NCBI RefSeq assembly: GCF_003614885.1
Contig: NZ_QZMS01000016.1
Coordinates: 18,001 to 82,000 of the forward strand
Source of the DNA: Photobacterium salinisoli
GTDB taxonomy: Bacteria; Pseudomonadota; Gammaproteobacteria; Enterobacterales; Vibrionaceae
Direction: 5' to 3'
Length of the DNA stretch: 64,000 nucleotides
The translations under genes and the position numbers were made by a program. Position 1 is the stretch's first letter. Each line of letters opens with the position of its first letter. Below the pieces are notes generated by a model, which worked only from the letters and a program-made list of their open reading frames with translations, had not been told where the DNA came from and ran no database searches. Shown piece by piece: positions 34,701-44,662 of the stretch.

Positions 34701-36257
34701 TTACTGGGCGAGGAAGAACTGGTAGGCCGGATTGTCGGTCTCGTCTTTCCACTGGTAACCCAGTTCACGCAGGTGGCTGGTGAAGGACAGCAGATCATGA
34801 TCTTCGAGTTCAAAACCGCATAACACCCGGCCGTAGTCGGCACCGTGGTTACGGTAATTGAACAGGCTGATGTTCCAGTGGGTACCTAATGTGGTCAGGA
34901 ACTTCAGCAGTGCTCCCGGGTATTCCGGAAATTCAAAGCTGTACAGACGCTCCTGCAGTGGCTTGGACGGGCGGCCGCCAATCATATAGCGCACATGCAC
35001 TTTGGCCATTTCATCATCAGACAGATCCACCACCGGATAACCGCCTTTGCGCAGATCGGTAATGATGCTTTCCAGCTCGTCCTGTCCCTGCAGCAAACGG
35101 ACACCGACAAACACATTGGCCAACGTGTCGTCATTGTAACGATAGTTGAACTCAGTCACTGCTCTGCCGCCCAGCAGGTGGCAGAAATCAAGAAACGCAC
35201 CCGGCCGTTCCGGTACAGTGACGGCCAGCAAACCCTCACGTTTTTCACCCAGTTCGCAACGTTCAGACACATAACGCAAGCCATGGAAGTTGAGGTTGGC
35301 ACCTGACAAAATCGAAGCCAGCTGCTGGCCTTGCAGCCGATGCTGCTCGCTGTATTTTTTCAGACCGGCCAGCGACAGTGCCCCTGACGGTTCGGCGATG
35401 GCGCGGGTATCTTCAAAAATGTCTTTCACTGCGGCGCAGATCTCGTCACTGCTGACCGTAATGACATCATCAAGATACTGCTGGCAAAGACGGAAGGTTT
35501 CGTCGCCGATACGTTTCACGGCCACACCGTCAGCAAACTGGCCAACCTGATCCAGAGTAACCGGCTCACCGGCATCAAGTGCGGCACGCAGGCAGGCGGA
35601 ATCCTCGGCTTCGACACCTATCACCTTGATTTCCGGCATCAGCTGTTTGAGCAGCACCGACACCCCGGCAGCCAGGCCACCGCCGCCGACAGGCACGAAC
35701 ACATAGTTGAGATGGCCGTTTTGCTGGACCAGCTCAATCCCTATGGTGCCCTGCCCGGCAATCACTGCCGGGTGGTCGAACGGAGGAATAAAGGTGAATT
35801 GGTGCTCCTCAGCCAGTTCGATGGCGTACGTTTTGGCCTCATCAAAGTTGCTGCCATGCAGCACCACTTCGCCGCCGAAGCTTTTGACTGCTTCCACTTT
35901 GATGTCTGGGGTAGTACGCGGCATGACAATAACGGCTTTGACGTCCAGCTGGCGGGCTGACAAGGCCAGACCCTGCGCATGATTGCCCGCTGACGCCGCA
36001 ATCACACCTGCCTGGCGTTGTGCAGCGCTCAGCTGAGACATCATGTTGTAAGCGCCACGAAGTTTGAATGAGTGCACTGGCTGGCGGTCTTCGCGCTTGA
36101 TCTGGATGCGGTTCCCCAAACGCTTGGATAACCTTTCCATGTCCTGAAGCGGAGTGACCAGCGCCACTTCGTACACCGGGGCGCGCAGTGTTTCCCTTAA
36201 ATAGTCAGCGCCGCTGAGAAACTCAGCAGCCCTGGCCTGTGTCACCTCACTCATCAT
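34701..36257 (-). CDS. ilvA: Threonine ammonia-lyase (threonine deaminase), biosynthetic
   Basis: First committed step of isoleucine synthesis: threonine to 2-oxobutanoate, PLP-dependent and inhibited by isoleucine. 518 residues. The PLP lysine is in SFKLRGAYNM; the glycine loop GGGGLAAGVSVLLKQL binds the cofactor phosphate; two ACT-like regulatory domains follow (FLDFCHLLGGRAVTEFNYRY and LLKFLTTLGTHWNISLFNYR). Last gene of ilvGMEDA, two bases after ilvD. Confidence 0.97.
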   Translation of the reverse strand: MMSEVTQARAAEFLSGADYLRETLRAPVYEVALVTPLQDMERLSKRLGNRIQIKREDRQPVHSFKLRGAYNMMSQLSAAQRQAGVIAASAGNHAQGLALSARQLDVKAVIVMPRTTPDIKVEAVKSFGGEVVLHGSNFDEAKTYAIELAEEHQFTFIPPFDHPAVIAGQGTIGIELVQQNGHLNYVFVPVGGGGLAAGVSVLLKQLMPEIKVIGVEAEDSACLRAALDAGEPVTLDQVGQFADGVAVKRIGDETFRLCQQYLDDVITVSSDEICAAVKDIFEDTRAIAEPSGALSLAGLKKYSEQHRLQGQQLASILSGANLNFHGLRYVSERCELGEKREGLLAVTVPERPGAFLDFCHLLGGRAVTEFNYRYNDDTLANVFVGVRLLQGQDELESIITDLRKGGYPVVDLSDDEMAKVHVRYMIGGRPSKPLQERLYSFEFPEYPGALLKFLTTLGTHWNISLFNYRNHGADYGRVLCGFELEDHDLLSFTSHLRELGYQWKDETDNPAYQFFLAQ

Positions 36258-36259
36258 AC

Positions 36260-38101
36260 TTACCCTTCCAGTTTGGATTTGTCGCGGACTGCGCCTTTAT
36301 CGGCACTGGTCGCCAGGTTGGCGTAGGCACGCAGGGCAAAGGAGACGCTGCGCTGACGGTCGACCGGTTTCCAGCCTCGCTGATCGGCGACAGCCCGGCG
36401 CTGGGCCAGGGTAGCATCGTCGACATTCAGCTCAATGCTGCGGTTAGGGATGTCGATAGTGATCAGATCCCCGTCTTCAATCAGGCCTATGGTGCCGCCA
36501 TTGGCCGCTTCCGGTGACACGTGGCCGATCGACAGGCCGCTGGTACCGCCGGAGAAACGGCCATCTGTGATCAGGGCGCATTCTTTGCCCAGTCCCATCG
36601 ATTTGAGGTAAGTGGTCGGATACAGCATTTCCTGCATGCCCGGGCCGCCTTTAGGGCCTTCATAACGGATCACCACCACATCACCGGCTTTGACTTTACC
36701 GCCGAGTATGCCTTCCACTGCGGTTTCCTGACTTTCGAACACCACAGCCGGGCCTTTGAAGGTCAGGCAGCTTTCATCAACGCCCGCGGTTTTCACGATA
36801 CAGCCGTCGACGGCCATGTTGCCTGACAGAACGGCCAAACCGCCATCCTGACTGAAAGCGTGTGCTTTGCTGCGGATACAGCCGTTCTCGCGATCGTCAT
36901 CCAGAGTGTCCCAGCGGCAGTCCTGTGAGAAAGCCTGAGTGGTACGGATACCGGCCGGGCCGGCGCGGAAGAAGGTGGCAACCTCCTCAGAATCGGTTTG
37001 TTTGATGTCGTAAAGAGCCAGCGCTTCTGACAGCGTCATGCCCAGTACGTTGGGAACGTCTGAATGCAGCAGGCCGGCGCGGTCCAGTTCACCCAGAATG
37101 CCGTATACGCCTCCGGCGCGGTGAACATCTTCCATGTGGTATTTCTGCGTCGACGGCGCCACTTTACACAGGTGAGGCACGCGGCGGGACATGCGGTCGA
37201 TGTCTTCCATGGTGAAATCGATCTCGCCTTCCTGCGCTGCTGCCAGCAGGTGAAGCACAGTATTGGTCGACCCGCCCATGGCAATATCCAGCGCCATGGC
37301 ATTTTCGAAGGCTTTCTTGCTGGCAATATTGCGCGGCAGCACGCTGTCGTCGTCCTGCTCGTAGTAACGCTTGGTCAGACCGACAATGCGCTGACCGGCG
37401 GTGATGAACAGCGCTTTACGATCGGCATGGGTGGCCAGGCATGAACCGTTACCCGGCTGGCTCAGGCCCAGGGCTTCGGTCAGGCAGTTCATCGAGTTGG
37501 CGGTGAACATACCCGAGCAGGAGCCGCAGGTCGGGCAGGCTGAGCGCTCGATCTGCTCGCTTTGCTCGTCAGAGACTTTAGGATCTGCGCCCTGGATCAT
37601 GGCGTCTACCAGATCCAGTTTCAGGATCTGATCCGAGAGTTTGGTCTTACCGGCTTCCATCGGGCCGCCGGAGACGAAGATCACCGGAATATTGAGGCGC
37701 ATGGACGCCATCAGCATGCCCGGGGTGATTTTATCGCAGTTGGAGATACAGACCATGGCGTCGGCACAGTGGGCATTGACCATGTATTCGACCGAGTCGG
37801 CAATCAGCTCGCGCGACGGCAGCGAATAGAGCATACCGCCGTGGCCCATGGCAATCCCGTCATCAACGGCAATGGTGTTGAATTCTTTGGCAATCCCACC
37901 GGCTTTCTCGATTTCAGCGGCAACCAGCTGACCCAGATCTTTCAGGTGTACATGACCCGGCACAAACTGGGTGAAGGAGTTGACGACGGCGATGATAGGT
38001 TTGCCAAAATCTTCATCTTTGACGCCGGTGGCACGCCACAGGGCGCGGGCACCCGCCATATTACGGCCGTGGGTGGTGGTGGCTGAACGGTACTTAGGCA
38101 T
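36260..38101 (-). CDS. ilvD: Dihydroxy-acid dehydratase
   Basis: Iron-sulfur enzyme dehydrating the dihydroxy acids in isoleucine and valine synthesis. 613 residues. Cluster and active-site cysteines are visible in [13 protein letters not shown] and [20 protein letters not shown]; the C-terminal substrate domain has [20 protein letters not shown]. It starts 78 bases after ilvE and ends two bases before ilvA. Confidence 0.97.
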   Translation of the reverse strand: MPKYRSATTTHGRNMAGARALWRATGVKDEDFGKPIIAVVNSFTQFVPGHVHLKDLGQLVAAEIEKAGGIAKEFNTIAVDDGIAMGHGGMLYSLPSRELIADSVEYMVNAHCADAMVCISNCDKITPGMLMASMRLNIPVIFVSGGPMEAGKTKLSDQILKLDLVDAMIQGADPKVSDEQSEQIERSACPTCGSCSGMFTANSMNCLTEALGLSQPGNGSCLATHADRKALFITAGQRIVGLTKRYYEQDDDSVLPRNIASKKAFENAMALDIAMGGSTNTVLHLLAAAQEGEIDFTMEDIDRMSRRVPHLCKVAPSTQKYHMEDVHRAGGVYGILGELDRAGLLHSDVPNVLGMTLSEALALYDIKQTDSEEVATFFRAGPAGIRTTQAFSQDCRWDTLDDDRENGCIRSKAHAFSQDGGLAVLSGNMAVDGCIVKTAGVDESCLTFKGPAVVFESQETAVEGILGGKVKAGDVVVIRYEGPKGGPGMQEMLYPTTYLKSMGLGKECALITDGRFSGGTSGLSIGHVSPEAANGGTIGLIEDGDLITIDIPNRSIELNVDDATLAQRRAVADQRGWKPVDRQRSVSFALRAYANLATSADKGAVRDKSKLEG

Positions 38102-38179
38102 AACGTGAAATTCCTTTTTTGGCCGCTGATGCCCGAAGGCACCAGCGGGGACATTGCTTCTCTTGCTGTTAAGTGTGGC

Positions 38180-39112
38180 TTATTTTGCCGGATATACAGG
38201 ATCCAGCCAGCCCCACTTATCTTCAGTCTGGCCGTTGAACAGGCCAAAGAAGGCCGCTTGAATCTTTTCGGTGATCGGGCCGCGCTTGCCTTCGCCGACT
38301 GTGATCTGATCAACACTGCGTACCGGGACGATTTCCGCCGCGGTACCTGTCATGAAGACTTCATCGGCCAGATACAGGGCCTCGCGGGCGATGTTTTCTT
38401 CGCGGATCTCATAACCCATGTCTTTGGCCAGCGTAACTATGGCATCGCGGGTAATGCCCGGCAGAATGGCGCTGGTGGCTGGTGGGGTCGAAATCACCCC
38501 GTTACGGATCACAAAGATGTTTTCACCGGCCCCTTCGGAGAGGTAGCCGCGCACGTCCAGCGCAATCCCTTCGGCATAACCGTGTCGACGGGCTTCACCA
38601 CCGACTAACAGGGAAGACAGGTAGTTACCGCCCGCTTTGGCGGCGGTCGGAATGGTATTTGGTGCAGCGCGGTTCCAGCTCGACACCATGGCATCGACAC
38701 CGTTGGCCAGCGCTTCTTCACCCAGGTAAGAGCCCCAGGAGAACGCGGCGATGATCAGATCCATTTCCGTGCCGTTTGGCGGACAGACGCCCAGACCGAC
38801 GTTAGGCACATAGCCGAGCGGACGGATATAGGCAGAATTGAGTTTGTTGGCGCGCAGGGTTTCGCGGCAGGCTTCCATCAGCTCATCGACAGTATAAGGG
38901 ATCGGGAAGCGGTAGATCTTGGCAGAATCTTTCAGTCGGGCCATGTGCTCACGGTGACGGAAGACCACAGGTCCGTTTGGCGTCTCGTAGCAGCGAATGC
39001 CTTCGAATACGGAAGTACCGTAGTGCATCGCGTGAGTCAGTACGTGTACTTTCGCGTCTGCCCAAGGCACCATGTCGCCATTGAACCAAATGTAATCTGC
39101 TGTGTTTGCCAT
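38180..39112 (-). CDS. ilvE: Branched-chain amino-acid aminotransferase
   Basis: PLP class IV aminotransferase making isoleucine, valine and leucine from their keto acids. 310 residues. Motifs include YIRPLGYVPNVGLG, the PLP lysine in AAKAGGNYLSSLL, EGAGENIFVIRNG and DEVFMTGTAAEIVPV. Typical IlvE N-terminus ADYIWFNGDMVPWADAKVHV. Third gene of the operon, 15 bases after ilvM. Confidence 0.97.
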   Translation of the reverse strand: MANTADYIWFNGDMVPWADAKVHVLTHAMHYGTSVFEGIRCYETPNGPVVFRHREHMARLKDSAKIYRFPIPYTVDELMEACRETLRANKLNSAYIRPLGYVPNVGLGVCPPNGTEMDLIIAAFSWGSYLGEEALANGVDAMVSSWNRAAPNTIPTAAKAGGNYLSSLLVGGEARRHGYAEGIALDVRGYLSEGAGENIFVIRNGVISTPPATSAILPGITRDAIVTLAKDMGYEIREENIAREALYLADEVFMTGTAAEIVPVRSVDQITVGEGKRGPITEKIQAAFFGLFNGQTEDKWGWLDPVYPAK

Positions 39113-39127
39113 TGTGTAATCCTTTCG

Positions 39128-39388
39128 TTATGCGCTGATTTGTTGTTTTTGTTGTTGCTCTAAAATGGTGACGCCGTTGACATCCCACAGTTTGTCCAAC
39201 TGGTGATAGAGGGCACTGATGGGACGCTCGCTGTCTACCGTGACTTCAATGTCGACGGACTGACAATCTTCACTATGCGCCATTGAAAACTGTTTTACCA
39301 TGAATCCGCGATGGCGTGTGATTCTTAGAACACGTTCCAGTAATTCCGGACGGCTGGTGGCTTGGATAGTCAGGGTGTGCTGGGTCAT
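39128..39388 (-). CDS. ilvM: Acetolactate synthase II small subunit
   Basis: Regulatory subunit of acetohydroxyacid synthase II, an ACT domain of 86 residues ([28 protein letters not shown]). It overlaps the ilvG stop by four bases (ATGA), so the catalytic and small subunits are translationally coupled. Isozyme II in enterobacteria is valine-resistant; the same is assumed here, not shown. Confidence 0.95.
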   Translation of the reverse strand: MTQHTLTIQATSRPELLERVLRITRHRGFMVKQFSMAHSEDCQSVDIEVTVDSERPISALYHQLDKLWDVNGVTILEQQQKQQISA

Positions 39389-41037
39389 ACAGGTTCCTCC
39401 ATCATGTCGTGGTTGGCACCACCGGGTGGAACCAGCGGCCAGACGTTATCAGCTTCAGAAATGGCAACGTGCAGCAGGTAGGCTGTCTCGCTGGCCAGCA
39501 GGGTATCCAGCGCAGGACCGACTTGATCTTTGCGCGTAATGGTCTGGCCCGGGATGCCGAAGGCACTGGCCAGGGTGACGAAATCCGGGTTATCGGACAG
39601 GTTGGTTTCGCTGTAGCGGCCGTCAAAGAACAGCTCCTGCCACTGGCGCACCATGCCCAGACGCTGGTTGTCCAACAGCACAATTTTGACCGGCAGACCG
39701 AGACGGCGAATAGTGCCCAGTTCCTGTACATTCATCATGAAAGAGCCGTCGCCCGATACCAGGATAGACTGATCGTCCGGACGGGACAGCTTGGCGCCGA
39801 TAGCGGCCGGCAGGCCGAAGCCCATAGTGCCGAGCCCGGCTGAGGTCAGCAGGTTTTGCGGCTGTCTATGGGCCATATGCTGCGCGACCCACATCTGGTG
39901 CTGGCCGACATCGGTACTGATGACGGTCTGATCGTCCATCTTTTCGGAAAGTTGTTTCAGCAGCAGTGGTGCGTAAATCCGCTCGCCCGGGTGATCATAG
40001 CGCCAGCCGTTATCTGCCATCAGGCTGGTAACGCGCTGTTGCCACGGCGCCAGTGACATCGGACGGGCCAGTTGTGGCAGCACGTCACTGATGTCGCAAC
40101 GCAAAGCGGCATGCGCCTGGCGCAGTTTGCCCAGCTCGGCCGGATCGATATCTAAATGAACCACTTTGGCATGGGGCGCGAAGGTATCCAGTTTGCCGGT
40201 CACCCTGTCATCGAAACGGGCACCGACCGCGATCAGCAAATCGGCTTCCTGTACTGCCAGGTTGGCAGCTTTAGTGCCGTGCATCCCCAGCATACCCAGG
40301 TGGTAGGGGTAGTTTTTCTCAACACAGCCCAGCCCTTTCAGGGTTGAGACTGCTGGCATTTGCGTGAGATCGAGAAACTCACGGACGCTCGCAACGGCAT
40401 CTGCCAGTTGTACCCCGCCACCGACATAAAGAATAGGACGCTGGCTGTCCGCAATAAGCTGCTGGGCCAGGGCAAATTGTGCAGGATCGGTCTCGGGTAA
40501 AGCAGGTAACTCGTGCAGTGGGGCAAGCGGGTGTTCGATGGCGGCAACTTGTACGTCTTTGGCGATATCTACCAGTACCGGGCCGGGCCGGCCGCTCTGT
40601 GCCACTTCGAAGGCCTCGCTCAGTACTGCGGGCAAATCTGCCGGATCAGTGACCAGAAAACTGTGCTTGGTGCACGACAGTGACATTCCCAGCACATCGA
40701 CTTCCTGGAACGCGTCAGTGCCTATCATAGGGCTGGCGACCTGACCTGTGATAGCCACTAACGGGATGGAGTCCAGCATAGCGTCGGCCAGTCCGGTGAT
40801 CAGGTTGGTGGCGCCCGGCCCAGAGGTGGCCAGGCAAACGCCTATGCCTTTGCTGGCTCTGGCATAACCGATAGCGGCGATGGCGGCACCCTGCTCGTGG
40901 CGGCACAGCACGTGCCTGACACCGCCGTCGTACAAGGCATCGTAAATCGGCATGATGGCACCGCCCGGATATCCGAAGACTGTGCTCACCCCCTGTTGTT
41001 TCAAGGCTTCTACTACTAACTCTGCGCCTGTCATCAT
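39385..41037 (-). CDS. ilvG: Acetolactate synthase II catalytic subunit
   Basis: Thiamine-diphosphate enzyme condensing pyruvate with pyruvate or 2-oxobutanoate. 550 residues and uninterrupted (E. coli K-12 carries a frameshift in this gene). Seen are the catalytic glutamate in [14 protein letters not shown], the central FAD-binding domain, and the thiamine motif [20 protein letters not shown]...[13 protein letters not shown], split around the linker. First structural gene after the ilvL leader and attenuator. Confidence 0.97.
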   Translation of the reverse strand: MMTGAELVVEALKQQGVSTVFGYPGGAIMPIYDALYDGGVRHVLCRHEQGAAIAAIGYARASKGIGVCLATSGPGATNLITGLADAMLDSIPLVAITGQVASPMIGTDAFQEVDVLGMSLSCTKHSFLVTDPADLPAVLSEAFEVAQSGRPGPVLVDIAKDVQVAAIEHPLAPLHELPALPETDPAQFALAQQLIADSQRPILYVGGGVQLADAVASVREFLDLTQMPAVSTLKGLGCVEKNYPYHLGMLGMHGTKAANLAVQEADLLIAVGARFDDRVTGKLDTFAPHAKVVHLDIDPAELGKLRQAHAALRCDISDVLPQLARPMSLAPWQQRVTSLMADNGWRYDHPGERIYAPLLLKQLSEKMDDQTVISTDVGQHQMWVAQHMAHRQPQNLLTSAGLGTMGFGLPAAIGAKLSRPDDQSILVSGDGSFMMNVQELGTIRRLGLPVKIVLLDNQRLGMVRQWQELFFDGRYSETNLSDNPDFVTLASAFGIPGQTITRKDQVGPALDTLLASETAYLLHVAISEADNVWPLVPPGGANHDMMEEPV

Positions 41038-41113
41038 GGCTCCCTGTTTCTTGATGACCTCTGCCAGTGCTGCGGTTTATTGGAATAGTGCAGTCTTTCT
41101 GACATCAGGTATG

Positions 41114-41151
41114 AAAAAAGCCCCCGGACCTTGTCGGTGCGGGGGCTTTTT
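41114..41151 (-). terminator. Attenuator (terminator) of the ilvGMEDA operon
   Basis: On the minus strand, a stem of GAAAAAGCCCCC-type sequence with GGGGGCTTTTTT and a partly paired inner GCACC/GGTCC segment, ending in a run of six Ts, sits between the ilvL stop and ilvG. Ribosome stalling on the Leu/Val/Ile-rich leader should favour the alternative fold and let transcription continue. Confidence 0.85.
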
Positions 41152-41172
41152 CTGCGTGTGTTTGCGTATGTG

Positions 41173-41262
41173 CTATTTTACGCCTGCCAGCCCCCGTCGC
41201 GGTGAAATAATCACCACGATGACGTTAATAATGAGGACCAGTAGGTTGACGTTTAATAGCAT
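41173..41262 (-). CDS. ilvL: ilvGMEDA operon leader peptide
   Basis: 29-residue reading frame on the minus strand starting ATG 41262. Its sequence is MLLNVNLLVLIINVIVVIIS followed by PRRGLAGVK and a TAG. Sixteen of the first 19 residues after Met are Leu, Val or Ile, apart from three Asn, the classic signature of a branched-chain attenuation leader, and the hairpin terminator lies just downstream. E. coli IlvL has a similar composition and Pro-rich end of the hydrophobic stretch. It is too short for ordinary gene callers. Confidence 0.9.
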   Translation of the reverse strand: MLLNVNLLVLIINVIVVIISPRRGLAGVK

Positions 41263-41449
41263 TGACTTGTCTGTCCAAAATTCTTGTTTATGTGTTGTGC
41301 GCCCTTAGTCTTAACACAGACATTCGTCGCATGACAAGAAATTTGTTGTGGTTATTTTCAATCCGTCTTGGATATCTTGCGTACATTGTGCTGATAAAAC
41401 GTATTTATCCAGTGATATGGCAGTTAATTAATTTATTGAGGGGGTGAAA

Positions 41450-42976
41450 ATGACGCTGGCGATAGTGCACAGCAGGGCTTGTGTCGGAGTGGATGCGCCG
41501 GCGGTTACGATAGAGGTTCACCTCAGTAATGGTCTACCGGCGGTCAATCTGGTGGGATTACCTGAGACCACAGTGAAGGAAGCCAGAGACAGAGTCAGAA
41601 GTGCGATAGTGAATGCCAATTTCGAATTTCCGTCGCGGCGGATCACTGTCAATCTGGCTCCGGCCGATCTGCCTAAAGAAGGCGGGCGTTTTGATTTGCC
41701 CATTGCGCTGGGCATTTTGGCCGCATCGGGCCAGATCCCCGACACTAAGCTGCACGATCATGAATTTTTGGGTGAATTGGCTCTGTCTGGCGAGTTACGT
41801 TCCGTCAAGGGCGCATTGCCGGCGGCGCTGGCCGCCAAACAGGTCAAGCGTTGCCTGGTGCTGCCCGATGCCAATGGTGATCAGGCAGCGCTGGTCGGCA
41901 GAGACATACACAAATCCGCAGCCAGCTTGCTGGCCGTGTGTGCCTATCTGTGTGGTCAGGAAGCGCTGTCGCTGCATTGTCGCGCACCCGGTCAGGCGGT
42001 GCCGACGGCCAACGGCCGCGATATGCAGGACATCATAGGCCAGCAGCAGGGCAAAAGGGCACTGGAGATCGCCGCGGCAGGCGGTCACAACTTATTGTTC
42101 GTCGGCCCGCCCGGCACCGGCAAGACCATGCTGGCCTCGCGGTTGTGCGATTTGCTGCCTGAGATGGATGTCGAGGAGGCACTGGAAACCGCCGCCATCA
42201 CCTCCCTGACCGCTCAGTCGCTCCATGCCGGCAACTGGCGCCACCGTCCGTTTCGCGCCCCGCACCATTCCAGCTCGATGGCGGCGCTGGTAGGCGGCGG
42301 CTCCATCCCCCGCCCCGGTGAAATTTCACTGGCCCATAACGGCATTCTGTTTTTAGATGAAATGCCGGAGTTTGAGCGCAAAGTGCTGGATTCTTTGCGT
42401 GAACCGCTGGAATCTGGCGAGATCGTGATTTCCCGTGCCACCAGCAAAACCACCTTTCCGGCGCGGTTTCAGCTTATTGGCGCTCTCAATCCCAGCCCGA
42501 CCGGTTACTACGAAGGCAGCCAGACCCGCACCAATCCGCAGGCGATACTGCGCTATCTGGGGCGTTTGTCCGGCCCTTTGCTGGACAGGTTTGATATGTC
42601 GATTGAGATCCCTGCCCTGCCCCGAGGCACGCTGGCTCAGGGCGGTGACAGAGGGGAAACCACAGGGGTGATCAAAGAACGGGTGCAGGAAGCGCGGGAC
42701 CGGATGCACAGCCGCGGCGGCAAGATCAACGCCCTGCTCGGTACCCGCGAACTGGACCAGCACTGCGCGCTGACCAAAGCCGACGCCGAGTTCCTCGAAA
42801 CCGCCCTGCACCAGCTCGGCCTGTCGATCCGCGCCTATCACCGGATCATCAAAGTCGCCCGCACCATCGCCGATCTGGCCGGCAAACCCGACATTGAACG
42901 GGCCCATCTGGCTGAAGCCTTAGGCTACCGTGCCATGGATCGCCTGCTGAAGCAGATCACCAGCCAGGTGGTGTGA
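41450..42976 (+). CDS. comM: Competence-associated Mg chelatase-like AAA+ helicase ComM (YifB)
   Basis: Hexameric helicase that promotes branch migration during natural transformation. 508 residues from ATG 41450 (GAGGGGG upstream; a GTG two codons earlier is in frame). Features: N-terminal Lon-like fold region (VDAPAVTIEVHLSNGLPAVN), Walker A LFVGPPGTGKTMLASRL near residue 215, Walker B GILFLDEMPEF and C-terminal Mg_chelatase_C domain. The gene is intact although comM is a known insertion hotspot in other bacteria. Divergent from ilvL. Confidence 0.95.
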   Translation: MTLAIVHSRACVGVDAPAVTIEVHLSNGLPAVNLVGLPETTVKEARDRVRSAIVNANFEFPSRRITVNLAPADLPKEGGRFDLPIALGILAASGQIPDTKLHDHEFLGELALSGELRSVKGALPAALAAKQVKRCLVLPDANGDQAALVGRDIHKSAASLLAVCAYLCGQEALSLHCRAPGQAVPTANGRDMQDIIGQQQGKRALEIAAAGGHNLLFVGPPGTGKTMLASRLCDLLPEMDVEEALETAAITSLTAQSLHAGNWRHRPFRAPHHSSSMAALVGGGSIPRPGEISLAHNGILFLDEMPEFERKVLDSLREPLESGEIVISRATSKTTFPARFQLIGALNPSPTGYYEGSQTRTNPQAILRYLGRLSGPLLDRFDMSIEIPALPRGTLAQGGDRGETTGVIKERVQEARDRMHSRGGKINALLGTRELDQHCALTKADAEFLETALHQLGLSIRAYHRIIKVARTIADLAGKPDIERAHLAEALGYRAMDRLLKQITSQVV

Positions 42977-43046
42977 TTATCTGGGAGAGAATAAACGCTG
43001 TGTAAAACAGGCTAATTATGATTAAATTATATGGTTTTGATTTCAT

Positions 43047-43558
43047 ATGGGTTTTGGTTTGATGAAGTACTTGTTTGTATGGGCTGTTCTTTTTTTTCCT
43101 TTTTCAGTATTAGCGGATGCTCATACTGAATCAGCAAAAAAGTTGTTTGATGTGTTGAAGATTGAAGAGTCATTTGATGTGACGGCTGAAAATCTTCGAC
43201 CAGCGATGCTAAGTCAATATGGACAGTTTATTGATGCCGAGAATGGTGATGAAGCTTCATTAGCGGTGAGTTATAGTTATATGCATAAAAAACTACTGAC
43301 TGATATCTATCATTCTAAAAGAATAAAAGATGAAATAATTGAATTTATAAAGGTGTATTTACTAAAGATGAGCTGGATACAATTGTTGCCTTTTATTTGA
43401 CGCCAGCAGGTCAAAAAGTTGTTTATGAAATACCTCGATTACAACAGAAAATGCAACCTGTTTTGATGTCTGAAATGCAACGAGCGAAACCACTAGTTGA
43501 TAGCCTTATGGTTGAGTTTAAGAAAGAATTACAAAGAATGAGAGACAGTAACCGTTAA
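43047..43558 (+). pseudogene. DUF2059-type secreted protein gene with a single-base frameshift
   Basis: The first frame (to 43400) gives a signal peptide (MKYLFVWAVLFFPFSVLADA, from the in-frame ATG 43062) and the start of a DUF2059-like helical protein. From about 43350 the homologous sequence continues in the next frame: GVFTKDELDTIVAFYLTPAG, then QKVV, ending RMRDSNR at the TAA 43556-43558. The FTxxELDxxxAFYxxPxGQK block is the family signature. The break is at ATAAAGG, where one missing A would restore IKGVF. The gene is AT-rich (about 25% GC in 43021-43080). A sequencing error cannot be excluded. Confidence 0.8.
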
Positions 43559-43602
43559 TGCTGTGATAAAAATCACTGAGGTTATAAAGGATATTGGCGG
43601 GG

Positions 43603-43914
43603 ATGATATATAGAGAGAAGAAATCGAAACTGAAAGATCATCCATTTTCCATCGCTGAAGGTCGAACAAAGTTTCACCGATTTTTACGTATTACATTAAT
43701 GAATATAGCGTTTGCAATTGATGGTGTCCTGCTCGCAATAGTTATCAATGTTATCCCGAGTATGTTCGGTGTTGATATTGATGCTCCAGTAATGAAAATG
43801 GAAAATAAATGGTTTGTGGTTGGTTTGATTGCACTAATCGGCGTGGGATTTGTTTTTCTTATGTATTACTCATTAAGAGCCTGTGACTGGCTCTGCAAAC
43901 AGCTCAGGATCTAG
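43603..43914 (+). CDS. Hypothetical two-helix inner-membrane protein
   Basis: 103 residues from ATG 43603 (a TTG three codons earlier is possible). A charged N-terminus (REKKSKLKDHPFS) is followed by two hydrophobic helices, at about residues 29-50 (ITLMNIAFAIDGVLLAIVIN) and 70-90 (WFVVGLIALIGVGFVFLMYY), and a short cationic tail. I do not recognise the family. It is AT-rich like the frameshifted gene before it and may have been acquired with it. A terminator follows. Confidence 0.6.
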   Translation: MIYREKKSKLKDHPFSIAEGRTKFHRFLRITLMNIAFAIDGVLLAIVINVIPSMFGVDIDAPVMKMENKWFVVGLIALIGVGFVFLMYYSLRACDWLCKQLRI

Positions 43915-43947
43915 TGGTTGTTTATCTGGATGCATCATCAAGATACA

Positions 43948-43971
43948 AAAAAGGGCCTTTCGGCCCTTTTT
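43948..43971. terminator. Bidirectional terminator between the hypothetical gene and dsbA
   Basis: AAAAAGGGCC / GGCCCTTTTT, a perfect 10-bp stem with TTTC loop. A-run and T-run on both sides allow termination in both directions. Confidence 0.88.
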
Positions 43972-43987
43972 CACAGAGAAAGCAAAC

Positions 43988-44590
43988 TTACTGCTTGAGC
44001 AGGAAGTTGATCAGCTCGAAGTATTCATCGGCTGATTTCACTTTGTCGGTTTTCACCAGGTATTTGTTGTTGACCACCACGGCTGGTACACCGGTCAGGC
44101 CGCTATCGCGGAAACCTTTGTTGAAACGGTTGACCATAGAGTTGACGGCGAAGCTGTTGAAGGCGCCGTCGAAGTCTTCGGCTTTCACGCCGTTATCGAG
44201 AAAGATCTGGCGCAGCTCTTCATCGTTGCGCGGCGGTTTGTTCGCCTGATGGATCTGGCTGAACAGTGCCGGGATCATTTTATCTTCAATGCCCAGAGTG
44301 ACCGAGGTCGCGTAAGCCTTGCTCATCGAGGTGCCCATGTTGCCGCCCATAAAAGAGACATGGCTTTTCTGGAACTTGGCGTTATCCGGGATTTTGGTTT
44401 TCAGCTGCTGGATCAGCGGTTCAAAGTTGAAGCAGTGCGGGCAGTAAAACGAAAAATACTCGTTCACAACCGGCGTAGATGATTTCGGCAGTTCCAGCAC
44501 CTGATAGTAATCGCCTTCGCTAAATTTGGCAGCATGGGCGGAAAAAGAAAGCATCGCCGCTGTTGCCAGCGCAAAAAGTGTTTTAAACAT
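43988..44590 (-). CDS. dsbA: Thiol:disulfide interchange protein DsbA
   Basis: Periplasmic oxidase that introduces disulfide bonds into exported proteins. 200 residues with signal peptide ([20 protein letters not shown]). Active site CPHC in [14 protein letters not shown] near residue 50 of the precursor, and the cis-proline loop [16 protein letters not shown]. It lies downstream of srkA as in E. coli, where both belong to the Cpx envelope-stress response. Confidence 0.96.
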   Translation of the reverse strand: MFKTLFALATAAMLSFSAHAAKFSEGDYYQVLELPKSSTPVVNEYFSFYCPHCFNFEPLIQQLKTKIPDNAKFQKSHVSFMGGNMGTSMSKAYATSVTLGIEDKMIPALFSQIHQANKPPRNDEELRQIFLDNGVKAEDFDGAFNSFAVNSMVNRFNKGFRDSGLTGVPAVVVNNKYLVKTDKVKSADEYFELINFLLKQ

Positions 44591-44662
44591 GTAAGGGTTC
44601 TCCCTGAAAAATCAATACAATACCTTTTACAGGTACGGCTGTTCGGATTCAAGTCAGTCTGA

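Noticed and set aside
41450..42976. comM as disrupted insertion target
   Set aside because: The gene is full-length with all motifs; no element interrupts it.
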